Shown here one piece after another: positions 25,319 to 35,025 of a stretch of 50,745 nucleotides of DNA. The notes beneath the pieces are model-generated. The model worked only from the letters and a program-made list of their open reading frames with translations, was not told the origin of the DNA and searched no databases. Location of the stretch: positions 1 through 50,745 of the forward strand of contig CANQOX010000003.1 in the NCBI GenBank assembly GCA_947625595.1, written 5' to 3'. Position 1 is the first letter of the stretch. Each line of letters opens with the position of its first letter. A program made the position numbers and the translations under genes. The stretch comes from an uncultured Clostridia bacterium. GTDB taxonomy: Bacteria > Bacillota > Clostridia > Christensenellales > Borkfalkiaceae.

Positions 25319-27430
25319 ATGGCGGCGAAGAAAATGGCAGCGATCATGATGAGCGCCCTGTTCCTCTGTACCACGGGGTGTAATTTCGCGGGCCTCGGCG
25401 GGGGAGGCGGGAGCGGGGACGCAAAGCCCGTCCCGCCCAAGGACCCGCCCGCCATCGTCGGCCCCGAGGAGTACGTCTATGGCGAGGAGCACCTCGACCC
25501 TTACGACGCCGCGTACACCCGCTCCCTCCTCTCGATGGGGGATCAGGCGTTCACCGTTTCCCAGCTCTCGGGCCGCGACTTTTACATGCGCGAGAGGACC
25601 CCGACGGGCGGGAACAAGGAAGGAAAATACGTCGGCATCTTCTATTTCCTCTGGCAGAACGAGGAGAACGCGCTCTTCGACATCTCCAAACTCCTCGACA
25701 AGTACGGCATGGACCTGCAGAACAGCCCGCTTTGGGCGGTCGAGGGAAGCGAGAAGTATGACAAAAAAATTTCCCCGATGAAGGCTTTTCACTACTTCGA
25801 GGAACCTCTCTACGGCTACTACGCCTCCACCGATCCGTGGGTCATCAGGAAGCATCTCGAACTTTTGACCTATGCGGGCGTGGATTTCCTCTATCTCGAC
25901 TACACCAATTCCAACCGCGGCGACCCGACCCCCGCGAACATCTATCCCGCCGCGACCTACGCCCTCCTCGACGCCATTCTCGAACTGCAGAGCAAGGGCA
26001 TCGACTGTCCCAAGATCGTTCCCGTCGTCTGCAATCCCGACACGGGCGCGGCCGATGAGGACAGGGGAGGGAAGCGCAGGGCGAGCGTCGTGCAGTGGGT
26101 GTACGAAAATTACTACGCCAAGGACGGCTTCAAGTACAGGAGCTGTTGGTTCACGGCAGACAGGGAGCACGACCCCTCGGGGAAACCTCTCCTCGTCTCT
26201 TATGATCTTGAGCGGGAAGATTTTGACAGCAAGGACGCCTTTGACGCCTTCTGGATCCGCAACGTCGTCTGGCCGACGCGGGTCACGCCCGACTGCTTTG
26301 AGAACGGCTTCCCGTGGATGGATTACACCCTCCCGCAGAGGAACTACGGCGGGTTCATGAATGTCTCCGTCGCACAGCATTTGGGCGGATCATGGTCCTC
26401 GGAGGCCTACCTCTCCGCCGTCAGGGGCGGCGAATATCCCTACCGCGGCAGGGGAGCGAGCGGCTCGGCACGCTTTTCCGCCGAGGGCGCCGACCTCGAG
26501 GACGCCAACTACGGCCTCAACTTCAACGAGCAGTGGCAAAACGCCCTGTCGGCTTCGGGCAAAGAGGAACCTTGGTGCATCAACGTGACGGGCTGGAACG
26601 AGTGGATCGCGCAGAAGCTCGACCCCGCAAATTCGGGACATGCCGTCTTCGTGGACACCTTCTCCGTCGCCTTTTCCCGCGACAGCGAGATGATGCGCGA
26701 CAGGAGCGGCTACTCCGACAATTTCTATATGCAGCTCGCCGCCAATGCCGCGAAGTTCAAGGCAAAGCCCTCTTCGCGCAACTCGGATGCGGCGATGTGG
26801 CAGAAAATTTCGCTCAACATTGCGGATCTTGACGCATGGGAGCTCGTCGGAGCCAAATATCTCGCCCTTGCATCCGACGCGATCGCCCGCGACAAGGACA
26901 GCGTGGGCCACGTCTACCGCTACACGGACGATTCGGCCCGCAACGACATCGACTATCTCAAGATCGCCAATGACGACGAAAATCTCTACATTCTCGTCAG
27001 CACGAAGGAGGACGTCACCCCCCATACGGCGGGGGACGAGGGATGGATGAATCTCTACCTCTCGACGGGAAAGCGGGGTTGGCAGGGCTACAACTTCGTC
27101 ATCAACCGCAGACCTGACGGGAGCACGACTTCCATTGAGCTCCTCACCGAGGACGAAGAGGGGAAAATCGTCGCGGAGGAGCTTTCACAGCGGGCAGAAT
27201 ACGTCGTGAACGGACGCTTCATCGCCTATTCCATTCCGCTCTCGGCGCTCGGCGTCACCTCAAAGGACGTCATCGGCGTCAAGGCCTGCGACAACATCTT
27301 CGGTGTGAAGCGCACGGCCGAGAATGACGGCGTCGGCGTCTACCGCTTCGGCGACATCGAGGCCTTCTACTGCGGCGGCGACTGCGCCCCCGCGGGACGC
27401 CTGAATTACGCCTACCGAATGGGGTATTAA
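25319..27430 (+). CDS. GH99/WbsX-like lipoprotein with C-terminal CBM9-like domain (2)
   Basis: A 703-aa paralogue of the preceding protein, with lipobox CTTGC (Cys21) and a Gly/Pro-rich linker. The barrel shows YVGIFYFLWQN, WVIRKHLELLTYAGVDFLYLD and VTGWNEWIAQ in the same order as its neighbour; the C-terminal beta domain repeats RNDIDYLKIANDDENLYILVS and ends CAPAGRLNYAY. It is about 80 residues longer, mainly through inserts in the barrel. The gap from the previous stop is 6 nt, so they are cotranscribed and may form a pair acting on one substrate with different subsite specificity. Surface glycoside hydrolase by inference; catalytic residues were not assigned. Confidence 0.7.
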   Translation: MAAKKMAAIMMSALFLCTTGCNFAGLGGGGGSGDAKPVPPKDPPAIVGPEEYVYGEEHLDPYDAAYTRSLLSMGDQAFTVSQLSGRDFYMRERTPTGGNKEGKYVGIFYFLWQNEENALFDISKLLDKYGMDLQNSPLWAVEGSEKYDKKISPMKAFHYFEEPLYGYYASTDPWVIRKHLELLTYAGVDFLYLDYTNSNRGDPTPANIYPAATYALLDAILELQSKGIDCPKIVPVVCNPDTGAADEDRGGKRRASVVQWVYENYYAKDGFKYRSCWFTADREHDPSGKPLLVSYDLEREDFDSKDAFDAFWIRNVVWPTRVTPDCFENGFPWMDYTLPQRNYGGFMNVSVAQHLGGSWSSEAYLSAVRGGEYPYRGRGASGSARFSAEGADLEDANYGLNFNEQWQNALSASGKEEPWCINVTGWNEWIAQKLDPANSGHAVFVDTFSVAFSRDSEMMRDRSGYSDNFYMQLAANAAKFKAKPSSRNSDAAMWQKISLNIADLDAWELVGAKYLALASDAIARDKDSVGHVYRYTDDSARNDIDYLKIANDDENLYILVSTKEDVTPHTAGDEGWMNLYLSTGKRGWQGYNFVINRRPDGSTTSIELLTEDEEGKIVAEELSQRAEYVVNGRFIAYSIPLSALGVTSKDVIGVKACDNIFGVKRTAENDGVGVYRFGDIEAFYCGGDCAPAGRLNYAYRMGY

Positions 27431-27471
27431 GATATCAGACCAAACAGAAAATTCAAGGAGGAACAAACCTT

Positions 27472-30400
27472 ATGACATTTACAAAGAAATTCAGACTTGC
27501 ATGCGCATCGCTCCTTGCGGTGTGCTGCATCGGAGCCGCAGCGGCAGGCTTCGCGCTTGCAGCCTCTCCCGTGGCGGCAGGTGCGGCCACGTCCAACGGC
27601 TGGGAGGGCGGCGGCGAACGCAGAGGGGAGGTCACCATCTTCGATCGGGCCGTCTCCGTCATCAGCGAGGTCAACATTCTCGACCTTCCGAACCGCACGG
27701 GCGTCTTCTATATGTATGAGTCGGACGGCAAGGAGTGGAGCGGATTTTCCTTCCGCAACGGCAACAGCGGCATTGGCTACTCATGGATCATGATGGAGAA
27801 CCGCGACGGCGGGCAGTACCCTCTCTCCGAGACGACCTTCCCCTGGCACTCCCTGTGTTTTGACGGGACGAACAGCCACATGATCCTTCAGGACAACCGC
27901 ATTTTCACCACATCGGCCGGCACGCTCGGCGGACTTCATGGTACGCAGAATGAAAAATTCCTCGACGGCATGGTCCCCGTGGAGATCCACATCGGCGAGG
28001 GCACGGCCAAGAGCGACCCCTCCTATGTGAAGATCGGCGGCGTCGAACTCACGAACGAGGATAACGACACGCCCATCACCCAGCCGTGGACGAGGGCGCA
28101 GGGGACGTCGAAGGAGCTCGTCTCCTCCATGTTCCCCGACGGATGCTATGTCGTCATCAACTACAACATCGGCTCCGATCCCACCCATGAATTTGCCCTG
28201 TCCGACGTCGGCAGTATCACTTCCGCCAACGCCTCCATGGACCACACCGAGACGCAGCAGTTCGGCGCTTTCAGCAAGGCGCTCACCGTCGATCTGTCCT
28301 CCGCTGCGGACGCATTTGACAGCGGCTATCAGCTCGTCGCAAAGGTCAACGGCCATGCGCTTCCCGCGGACGCCGTCACCGTCAGCGTCACCGATAAGAA
28401 CCACGCGAGCGTGACGATCCCGCAGGACAAACTCAACGCGATCGCCAAAGACCAGCTCACGAGCTCCACCTACTTCACCTTCCACGTCTCGAACGGTGAC
28501 AAGGATCATGGCTATGCGACGGTGAGCACGAAGATCCGTTTCGAGGATCCGCCCGTCTTCAAGGAGCTTGACAAGACGCTCGCCGAGAAGAAGCCCTTCA
28601 CCTACGAATTCACCTACAGCGGCGAAGAGAACCCGCTCGAGAACCTTCAGCTCTCCTACAGCATCGGTTCCGTGGCTGACACGCTCACCAAGGGCAGCGA
28701 TTTCACGGTCGAAAAGGACGCAACGGAGAACAAGTACACCATCACGATCACGCAGAGCGGCGTTGACAAGATCTTCAACGGCCACGCCACCTCGACGATC
28801 ACCATCGCGCTCGGGCCCCACGTCGTGCGCAGTTCTGTCTTCATCGACGGGCAGATCACCGAGTACGGAATTCGCTTCCGCGCGGGCATCGACTATGAGG
28901 AAAACACCCTCCACATCGATGATTTCTACGCGACGGCGACCATCAAAAAGCACAATCCCGCGACCCTCTCCTCCCGTATCTTCTACGAGAAGGCCGTGGA
29001 CGTCAGCGAGCCCATCTTTATCGAATACGGCACTCTCGATCCGAAAGTGGACTGGATGCTCATCTCCCTCATGAGCAGCCCGAAGCTCTCCGAGACCTTC
29101 TCCAATGACACGGGCGTCGCCATGGGCAACATCGTCTCCTTCATCATGTTCGGCGGCGAAAACGGCGTCAACAGGCACAATCTTCAGGGCATGCAGGGGA
29201 CCTTTGTGAACGGCAACACGACCGAGTACGGCCAGAACACCAACATGAAGAACAACGTCGTCGAGATCAGGCTCGGCGCGACCCCGCAGGAGGGCTATCT
29301 GAAGGTCAACGGCGAGCAGGTCGGCGTCCAGTTCACGAGGTGTCAGTCCGATTTCCCCGAGGGGAAGGCGTATGTCGGCCTCTTCTTCAACAACACGCTC
29401 TCCTTTGACTTCACCGTCAACACGCACGTCAATCCTGTCGTGATCGCAAGCCCTCAAAACGACGGCAAGTACACGATGGACCTCGGCAAGGCGACCGACT
29501 TCGTGCTCGACCTCGTCAACACGAGCGGCCACCTCACCCTCAAGGATGAGAGCGGCAAGGACATTCCCTCGACCCAGTACAGCTTCGAGAACGGAAAACT
29601 CACCGTCAAGGCCGAATACTTCACCTCCAAGCCCTATGTGAAGGACGGACAGATCTTCATCTGGGATACGGAGAAGCTCACGGGGACCTCCTTCAAGATG
29701 ACTTACACCAACAGCGGCATGGGCGATTCTCTCATCGCCTTCGCGACGAAGGGCGCGCTCGGGGACGTCAGCTTTGACCTCGGCGTCACGAACGTCACGG
29801 GCGTCCTGCAGAACGGCGAGACCGTCCCCGCCGACAAGTACACGGTCGAGGGCGGCAAGTTCATCGTCAAGCAGGCTGCTCTCCGCGACGAAGTCGGCGC
29901 GCAGGAATTCCTCGTCTCGGCGGACGGAAATCTCTATCCCTGCTACGTCTATGTCGACGAATTTGAAAACGGTTACGCGCTCTCGTCGGGCGCGGCGGCC
30001 ACGGACGGCACGTTTACCTTGGCAGGCGTTTCCAAGGTCACGCAGGCCAAGGCTTATGACCTCACCGCAGGCTTCAAGCTCGGCTTTGAGTTCAGCGCCA
30101 TCGAAAAATATTACGAGAGGGGAGTCAACAAGCAGGCGACCTGCATCACGATCCGTTTCTTCGATCCCATGAGCGGGAATTCCCTCGTCGTGACGATCTT
30201 TGCGAACTTCGCAGACGACAGGATCACCTCCTCCAATCAGGCCCTCTACATCGAGTATTCGCTCTATGACGGCGAGGGCACGAAGCTCGCGGGCGGGCTC
30301 GACCGTCCCATCGCACCCAACGACGGCAACAACAGCGCATCGGGCGCGCACGACTTCGAGATCTCCGAGAAGAACGGCGGACTGAATCTCGTCATCGCGG

Positions 30401-30684
30401 GCCGTCCCTACAGCATGTCCTCAAGCGTACTCTCCAACTTCAACATGAAGGCCGTCATTCTCTCGATCACGACAGAGAAGTCCACGGAAAATTCGTCTGC
30501 GAAGGCGATCATGGGCGCCAGCGTTTCGGGCGGCGGGACCGAGGCCCCGGGGACGGAGGGCGAAGCGGATAACGGCTGCGGCTCGGTCATCTTCAGCGGC
30601 TACGGCTGGACGATCGCCCTTGCGGTCATCGTGCTCGGCGCGGCAGTTGTCCTCGTCGCATGCAGAAAGAGGGAAAACAAATAA
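27472..30684 (+). CDS. Large surface protein with GCGS-type C-terminal anchor
   Basis: A 1070-aa exported protein: a signal peptide (residues ~1-37, ending near PVAAGAATS), then a beta-rich ectodomain. Two segments (about residues 45-230 and 470-660) look like copies of a jelly-roll/LamG-like module (compare VFYMYESDGKEWSGFSF with PIFIEYGTLDPKVDWMLIS), separated by immunoglobulin-like stretches (TVEKDATENKYTITITQSGV). The C terminus is GEADNGCGSVI, a hydrophobic span and RKRENK, shared with the 39995 protein. There is no LPxTG. The ATG at 27472 has AAGGAGG. It is probably a glycan-binding or scaffold protein of the utilisation system. No enzyme motif was seen. Confidence 0.75.
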   Translation: MTFTKKFRLACASLLAVCCIGAAAAGFALAASPVAAGAATSNGWEGGGERRGEVTIFDRAVSVISEVNILDLPNRTGVFYMYESDGKEWSGFSFRNGNSGIGYSWIMMENRDGGQYPLSETTFPWHSLCFDGTNSHMILQDNRIFTTSAGTLGGLHGTQNEKFLDGMVPVEIHIGEGTAKSDPSYVKIGGVELTNEDNDTPITQPWTRAQGTSKELVSSMFPDGCYVVINYNIGSDPTHEFALSDVGSITSANASMDHTETQQFGAFSKALTVDLSSAADAFDSGYQLVAKVNGHALPADAVTVSVTDKNHASVTIPQDKLNAIAKDQLTSSTYFTFHVSNGDKDHGYATVSTKIRFEDPPVFKELDKTLAEKKPFTYEFTYSGEENPLENLQLSYSIGSVADTLTKGSDFTVEKDATENKYTITITQSGVDKIFNGHATSTITIALGPHVVRSSVFIDGQITEYGIRFRAGIDYEENTLHIDDFYATATIKKHNPATLSSRIFYEKAVDVSEPIFIEYGTLDPKVDWMLISLMSSPKLSETFSNDTGVAMGNIVSFIMFGGENGVNRHNLQGMQGTFVNGNTTEYGQNTNMKNNVVEIRLGATPQEGYLKVNGEQVGVQFTRCQSDFPEGKAYVGLFFNNTLSFDFTVNTHVNPVVIASPQNDGKYTMDLGKATDFVLDLVNTSGHLTLKDESGKDIPSTQYSFENGKLTVKAEYFTSKPYVKDGQIFIWDTEKLTGTSFKMTYTNSGMGDSLIAFATKGALGDVSFDLGVTNVTGVLQNGETVPADKYTVEGGKFIVKQAALRDEVGAQEFLVSADGNLYPCYVYVDEFENGYALSSGAAATDGTFTLAGVSKVTQAKAYDLTAGFKLGFEFSAIEKYYERGVNKQATCITIRFFDPMSGNSLVVTIFANFADDRITSSNQALYIEYSLYDGEGTKLAGGLDRPIAPNDGNNSASGAHDFEISEKNGGLNLVIAGRPYSMSSSVLSNFNMKAVILSITTEKSTENSSAKAIMGASVSGGGTEAPGTEGEADNGCGSVIFSGYGWTIALAVIVLGAAVVLVACRKRENK

Positions 30685-30709
30685 CTCCCTTCCCATTCGG
30701 GGAAGCGTC

Positions 30710-30735
30710 AGAGATCCGCCTTCGGGCGGGTCTCT
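30710..30735 (+). terminator. Hairpin between surface-protein genes
   Basis: AGAGATCCGCC (30710-30720), loop TTCG, GGCGGGTCTCT (30725-30735) form an 11-bp stem with one G-T pair and a stable tetraloop, followed by CTCCCC rather than T. It is probably an attenuator or mRNA stabiliser that sets the ratio of upstream to downstream products. Confidence 0.55.
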
Positions 30736-30758
30736 CTCCCCTCGGACAGAGGTGATCC

Positions 30759-32549
30759 ATGAACATCATTCGAAAAATTTTCCTCTTTGCGGTGGCCTCC
30801 GTCCTCGCGCTCGGCGCATCGGCGTCGGGCTATGCCGTCTGTGCGGCGGGGACTTCTCTCACACTGCAAAAGCCCGCCCTCGAGCTTTCCCTCGGCGAAT
30901 CGGAGGAACTCATCGAGGGGAGCTCCCTCAAATGGACGAGCGCGGACGAGAGCGTCGCCACCGTTTCATCGAGCGGCATCGTGAGGGCGACGGGCGTCGG
31001 CGAGACGACGATCACGGCAGAGAATGAGAGCGGCGCGAAGGGGACCCTTCCCGTCTATGTCATCGAGAGGGAGCGGGGCTTTGAGGACAACATCCTCATC
31101 TCCGTCTTTTGGCCGCCCACGGCGGAGTACATGGACGCAGGGGAGGGGGACGAGAGATGGGAGGAGCAGTTCAAACTTCTCTCCGACGCCCACATCGACT
31201 ATCTCTGCAACGTCACGGGCAGGGACCGCCAGCAGAACATCGGTTCCGTCCCGCGGCAGGAAAACACCAAGGCCACCAATCTCAAAATGGCGCTCTACGC
31301 CCACAAGTACGGCATGCGCGTCTCCGTCGCAGATGAGAGATTTTCCTCCTTCCCGAGCATGAGCTCGCTGGAGATCCAGGAGATCATCGGCGAATACCGC
31401 AATGTCGCGGGGGTGGGCGGATACTATATCCTCGACGAGCCCTTTGACCCGATGCCCTATGCTCCCGTGCACGAGGCGATCAAACTTGCCGACGCGACGG
31501 GATACACCCACCTCAACTTTCAGCCCATTCACGCCTATGGGATCCCCGTGGGCACGCTCGACAGGGCGGCGGACGAACGCTACCGCGCCGTCCTCGGCGA
31601 ATGGCTCGGGGCGGGCGAGGCCTGCGGCTTCCCGCACGACTATCTGATGTTTGACTTTTACCCCTATACCGATGCGGGAAATGGCATGGCGCGGGACATC
31701 TACTTTGCCAACCTCGACGCTGTCCGCGAAGTCGGGCTCGAATACGGGGTCAAGACGGCGAACTATCTGCAGACGGTGAGTTCGACCCTGCAGAGCAGCG
31801 GTGCGCTCGCCTTTCGGAGCGCGACCGCCGCGGAGATCCGCTACGAGGCCATGCTCTCCCTCGCCTACGGCTGCAAACAGCTCTCCTACTTCACTTGGTT
31901 CCTCCCCACGAACCGCAACGGCGAGACCTTCACCAAGGCCATCGTCAATGCCGACGGCGTGCCCGATCCCGACTATTACGGTCCCGTGACTGCTCTCAAT
32001 GCCGAGATCCACAATTTGGGAAGGACGCTCATCGGGCTCGACGCAGAGGAGGTCTATCTGAACGGCGAGAGATGGGGCTGGCAGGAGGGGATCCCGCAGG
32101 GGACTTTGCTCTCGCCGACCGATGAAAAGAACTACACTGTCTCCCTTCTGAAGGACAGGGAGACACAAAAGGATTATTTTATGGTCGTCAACAACGACTA
32201 TACCGCCCCGCTCGAGACGGGCATCGCCATCAACAGGGAGGTCTCCTTCCTGAAGCGCATCCGTCCCGACGACGGCAAGGAGGAGGTCCTGCACCTTCAG
32301 GACGGGATCCTGTCCGTTTCCCTCGCCGCAGGGGACGGCGCACTCTTCTATCTGCCCGATGAGGGCGAGACGGAGGAGCGCCCCGCTCCCGCCGACCCTT
32401 CCCAAGAGAGCGGAAAGGGGGGCTGCGGCTCGGCCATCGGGCTCCTCGGCGGCGGTATCTCTGCGCTCATTCTCCTCTCTGCGGCGCTCCTGTGCGCCTT
32501 TCCGAGGGGAAAAGGAGCCGATCAAGGAAATTTTGAGGAAAAATTATGA
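30759..32549 (+). CDS. Surface TIM-barrel glycosidase-like protein with Ig-like domain (1)
   Basis: A 596-aa exported protein. Signal peptide residues ~1-30; residues ~32-105 are a bacterial Ig-like (Big_2) domain with the hallmark LKWTSADESVATVSSSGIV and GETTITAE. Residues ~110-530 have glycosidase TIM-barrel features: ILISVFWPPT, VGGYYILDEP (candidate catalytic Glu in DEP, as in clan GH-A NEP motifs), FDFYPYT, and LSYFTWFLPTN. The C terminus carries GKGGCGSAI, a hydrophobic span and a short basic tail. I could not assign a GH family. Its stop overlaps the next gene by 4 nt (ATGA), so the two paralogues are translationally coupled. Confidence 0.7.
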   Translation: MNIIRKIFLFAVASVLALGASASGYAVCAAGTSLTLQKPALELSLGESEELIEGSSLKWTSADESVATVSSSGIVRATGVGETTITAENESGAKGTLPVYVIERERGFEDNILISVFWPPTAEYMDAGEGDERWEEQFKLLSDAHIDYLCNVTGRDRQQNIGSVPRQENTKATNLKMALYAHKYGMRVSVADERFSSFPSMSSLEIQEIIGEYRNVAGVGGYYILDEPFDPMPYAPVHEAIKLADATGYTHLNFQPIHAYGIPVGTLDRAADERYRAVLGEWLGAGEACGFPHDYLMFDFYPYTDAGNGMARDIYFANLDAVREVGLEYGVKTANYLQTVSSTLQSSGALAFRSATAAEIRYEAMLSLAYGCKQLSYFTWFLPTNRNGETFTKAIVNADGVPDPDYYGPVTALNAEIHNLGRTLIGLDAEEVYLNGERWGWQEGIPQGTLLSPTDEKNYTVSLLKDRETQKDYFMVVNNDYTAPLETGIAINREVSFLKRIRPDDGKEEVLHLQDGILSVSLAAGDGALFYLPDEGETEERPAPADPSQESGKGGCGSAIGLLGGGISALILLSAALLCAFPRGKGADQGNFEEKL

Positions 32550-35020
32550 AAAAAACCCGCTTCAAAATCTGTATGCTCATGGCAGCCGTGCTCGCGGCAG
32601 TCCTTCTCTGCGGACTTCTCCTTCTGAAGCCCGCGAGGGCGTTTGCGGCCGAGGACAGTGCGATCTCATCGCGCTGCCCAGACGGTTCCCAGAATATCTC
32701 CCTCGGGAAGCCCGTGACGGCTTCCTCCAGCTATGAGATGCCGGGAGAGGGCTGGGCGGCTTCCCTCCTGACGGACGGAAAGTTGAGCGCCACGGGTCAG
32801 ACCAACGGTTGGTCGACGAGACCGGGCGAGACGACGGACCCGAGTACCATCGCTTGGGCCACGGTCGATCTGCAGGGGGAGTACGGCGTCACCCGCATCG
32901 TGCTCTTTCCGCGCGGCGACCTCGTCAATAACTACGGGGAGAGCTTCCCCGTGAACTTCCAGCTGCAGGCGGCAACGGCGGCGGAGGGGCCTTGGACGGA
33001 CGTCTATCACGTCACGGGCTTCGCAAAGCCCAGTGAGCCCCTTCAGGTGGACGTCGAGAATGTGTCTGCGCAGTTCGTGCGCCTCTATGTGACGGGCCGC
33101 ACGGGCGTTGACAACATGACGGGCGGGGGCGGCGGCAACGACGGAAAACTCGTCCAGATCTCCGAGATGGCCGTCTTCGGCAAACTGCTCCACGCCACTG
33201 CGACTCTCGACAAGCCCGCGCTCAAGCTCAATCTCGGCGCCACTGAACAGCCCAAACTCACCGTTATGGGCATGGAGACGCCCGCGCTGCAATGGACGAG
33301 CGAGGACAGCTCCATCGCCTCCGTCTCTGCGGAGGGCGTCATCACGGCGCAGGGCATCGGGACGACGAACGTTCACGTCAGCGGCGAGGGGATCGCCGAG
33401 CAGACAGTCACCGTCACCGTCGTCGAGAAGAAGTTTGACTTCGACGAAAATATCACGATCTCCGTCTTTTGGCTCCCCACGATGACCTACCTCAACGGTG
33501 GGGAGGGGGACGAGAGATGGGATGAGCAGTTCAAGCTCCTTCAGGACGCCGACATCGATTGGCTCGCCCATGTCACAGACAACGACAACACGGGCATGCT
33601 CATCAGCTCCAAGGAGGAAAATCTCAAGGCGGCAAAGTACGCCGACAAGTACGGGATGCACCTCACTGTCGCCGATACGCGCTTCGGCAGAAATCTTCTC
33701 ACCATGTCCGATGAGGCGATCGCCTCCCTCGTCGGCGAATACCGCAACGTCCCCGGGGTGGGCGGCTACTACATTTGGGACGAACCCGCTCCCATGGAGG
33801 ATCTCACCACCTTTGCGCGGGTGTATGCGGACATGAAGAGGGCCGACCCCGACGCCTATGCCCATCTCAACTTCCTCCCGCTCATGGCTTACGGAGGGGA
33901 AGAGGCCTACCGCAACCACATCATCTCGTGGCTCGAAGCGACCGAGGCGGCGGGCGTCGAACAGGACTATATCATGTACGATTTTTACCCCTATACGGGG
34001 TTTGCCTCGGAGATGGATCGGGATAATTTCTTCTCCCACCTCAATGCGATGCGGAAGATCGGCCTCGAATATGGCGTCAAGACGGCGACCTATCTCCAGT
34101 CCAACGGCAGTGTGAATAAGCGTTCGCCCTCCCCCGCGGAGATCCGCTATCAGGCCATGACTTCCCTCGCCTATGGCTACAAACAGCTCTCCTACTTCAC
34201 ATGGTTCCTTCCCACGAACCGCGGGGAGACCTTCCACGACGCGATCGTGGACGACAACGGCATTCCCAATCCGAAGACCTACGCCGCCGTCTCAACGCTC
34301 AACAGGGAGATCCACAATCTCGGCAGGACGCTTGCAAGGCTTGACAGCATGGAAGTCTACCTCAACGGCCGCACCTACGGCAATCAGGCCGTCCTTCCCG
34401 ACAACTTTGTCTTCCAGTCCATGGACGACGTGTCGTACACCGTTTCGCTCATGAAGGACAAGGAGACGGGCCGCAACTATGTGATGCTCGTCAACAACGA
34501 CTACAATGCCGCGATGCAGGCGAACGTATTTCTGAACTACGGCATCCGCTCTTTGCAGCGGGTCAGCCCCGAGGACGGCCAACTCAAGGACGTGGAGATC
34601 CCGTCGGACGGCATTCTCGAGATCTCGCTCGAGGCGGGCGATGCCGTGCTCTTTGCCCTCCCCGAGGGAATGGACTGCACGGCCGAGCAGACGGTGGACA
34701 GGACAGAGGCCGACGCCGTCCTCACCCGCGCCGAGAGCGAAAAAAACAGCCTCTCCGAGGCCGACGCCGCCGCACTTGACGGGGCAGTTCGGGAACTCAA
34801 AGAGGCCCTTGATAACGTCTATTACACGCAGGAACACATCGACCTGCTCACCGAGAGGGTCAGGGAGATCCTCGACGGCGCGACAAAAGTAGAACAGCCG
34901 CCCGAAAAGGAGGCCCAAAAGGGCTGCGGCTGTATCGTCGGCGCGGCGGCAGGCGGGGGGATCGCCCTCGGACTGCTCCTTGCCGCCATTCTCCTTTCGG
35001 TGAGGCGCCGAAGAGACTGA
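32546..35020 (+). CDS. Surface TIM-barrel glycosidase-like protein with CBM32 and Ig-like domains (2)
   Basis: An 824-aa paralogue of the preceding protein. Order: signal peptide (~1-35); F5/8-type C (CBM32-like) domain, residues ~50-215, starting NISLGKPVTASSSYE; Big_2 Ig-like domain, ~215-300, with LQWTSEDSSIASVSAEGVI; TIM-barrel region, ~305-680, with ITISVFWLPT, VGGYYIWDEP, YDFYPYT and LSYFTWFLPTN at matching positions; a helical FIVAR-like segment (~720-785); then KGCGCIV, a hydrophobic span and RRRRD. The DEP glutamate is the likely acid/base but this is inference. It likely binds galactose- or rhamnose-type side chains through the CBM. It ends 6 nt from the convergent regulator gene, with no obvious terminator. 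Confidence 0.72.
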   Translation: MKKTRFKICMLMAAVLAAVLLCGLLLLKPARAFAAEDSAISSRCPDGSQNISLGKPVTASSSYEMPGEGWAASLLTDGKLSATGQTNGWSTRPGETTDPSTIAWATVDLQGEYGVTRIVLFPRGDLVNNYGESFPVNFQLQAATAAEGPWTDVYHVTGFAKPSEPLQVDVENVSAQFVRLYVTGRTGVDNMTGGGGGNDGKLVQISEMAVFGKLLHATATLDKPALKLNLGATEQPKLTVMGMETPALQWTSEDSSIASVSAEGVITAQGIGTTNVHVSGEGIAEQTVTVTVVEKKFDFDENITISVFWLPTMTYLNGGEGDERWDEQFKLLQDADIDWLAHVTDNDNTGMLISSKEENLKAAKYADKYGMHLTVADTRFGRNLLTMSDEAIASLVGEYRNVPGVGGYYIWDEPAPMEDLTTFARVYADMKRADPDAYAHLNFLPLMAYGGEEAYRNHIISWLEATEAAGVEQDYIMYDFYPYTGFASEMDRDNFFSHLNAMRKIGLEYGVKTATYLQSNGSVNKRSPSPAEIRYQAMTSLAYGYKQLSYFTWFLPTNRGETFHDAIVDDNGIPNPKTYAAVSTLNREIHNLGRTLARLDSMEVYLNGRTYGNQAVLPDNFVFQSMDDVSYTVSLMKDKETGRNYVMLVNNDYNAAMQANVFLNYGIRSLQRVSPEDGQLKDVEIPSDGILEISLEAGDAVLFALPEGMDCTAEQTVDRTEADAVLTRAESEKNSLSEADAAALDGAVRELKEALDNVYYTQEHIDLLTERVREILDGATKVEQPPEKEAQKGCGCIVGAAAGGGIALGLLLAAILLSVRRRRD

Positions 35021-35025
35021 CGCCG

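Noticed and set aside
23354-26380. Long antisense ORF (1008 aa, minus strand)
   Set aside because: It lies opposite two clear lipoprotein genes with signal peptides; its translation is low-complexity and Arg/Val/Asp-rich, as expected from the antisense of GC-rich genes.
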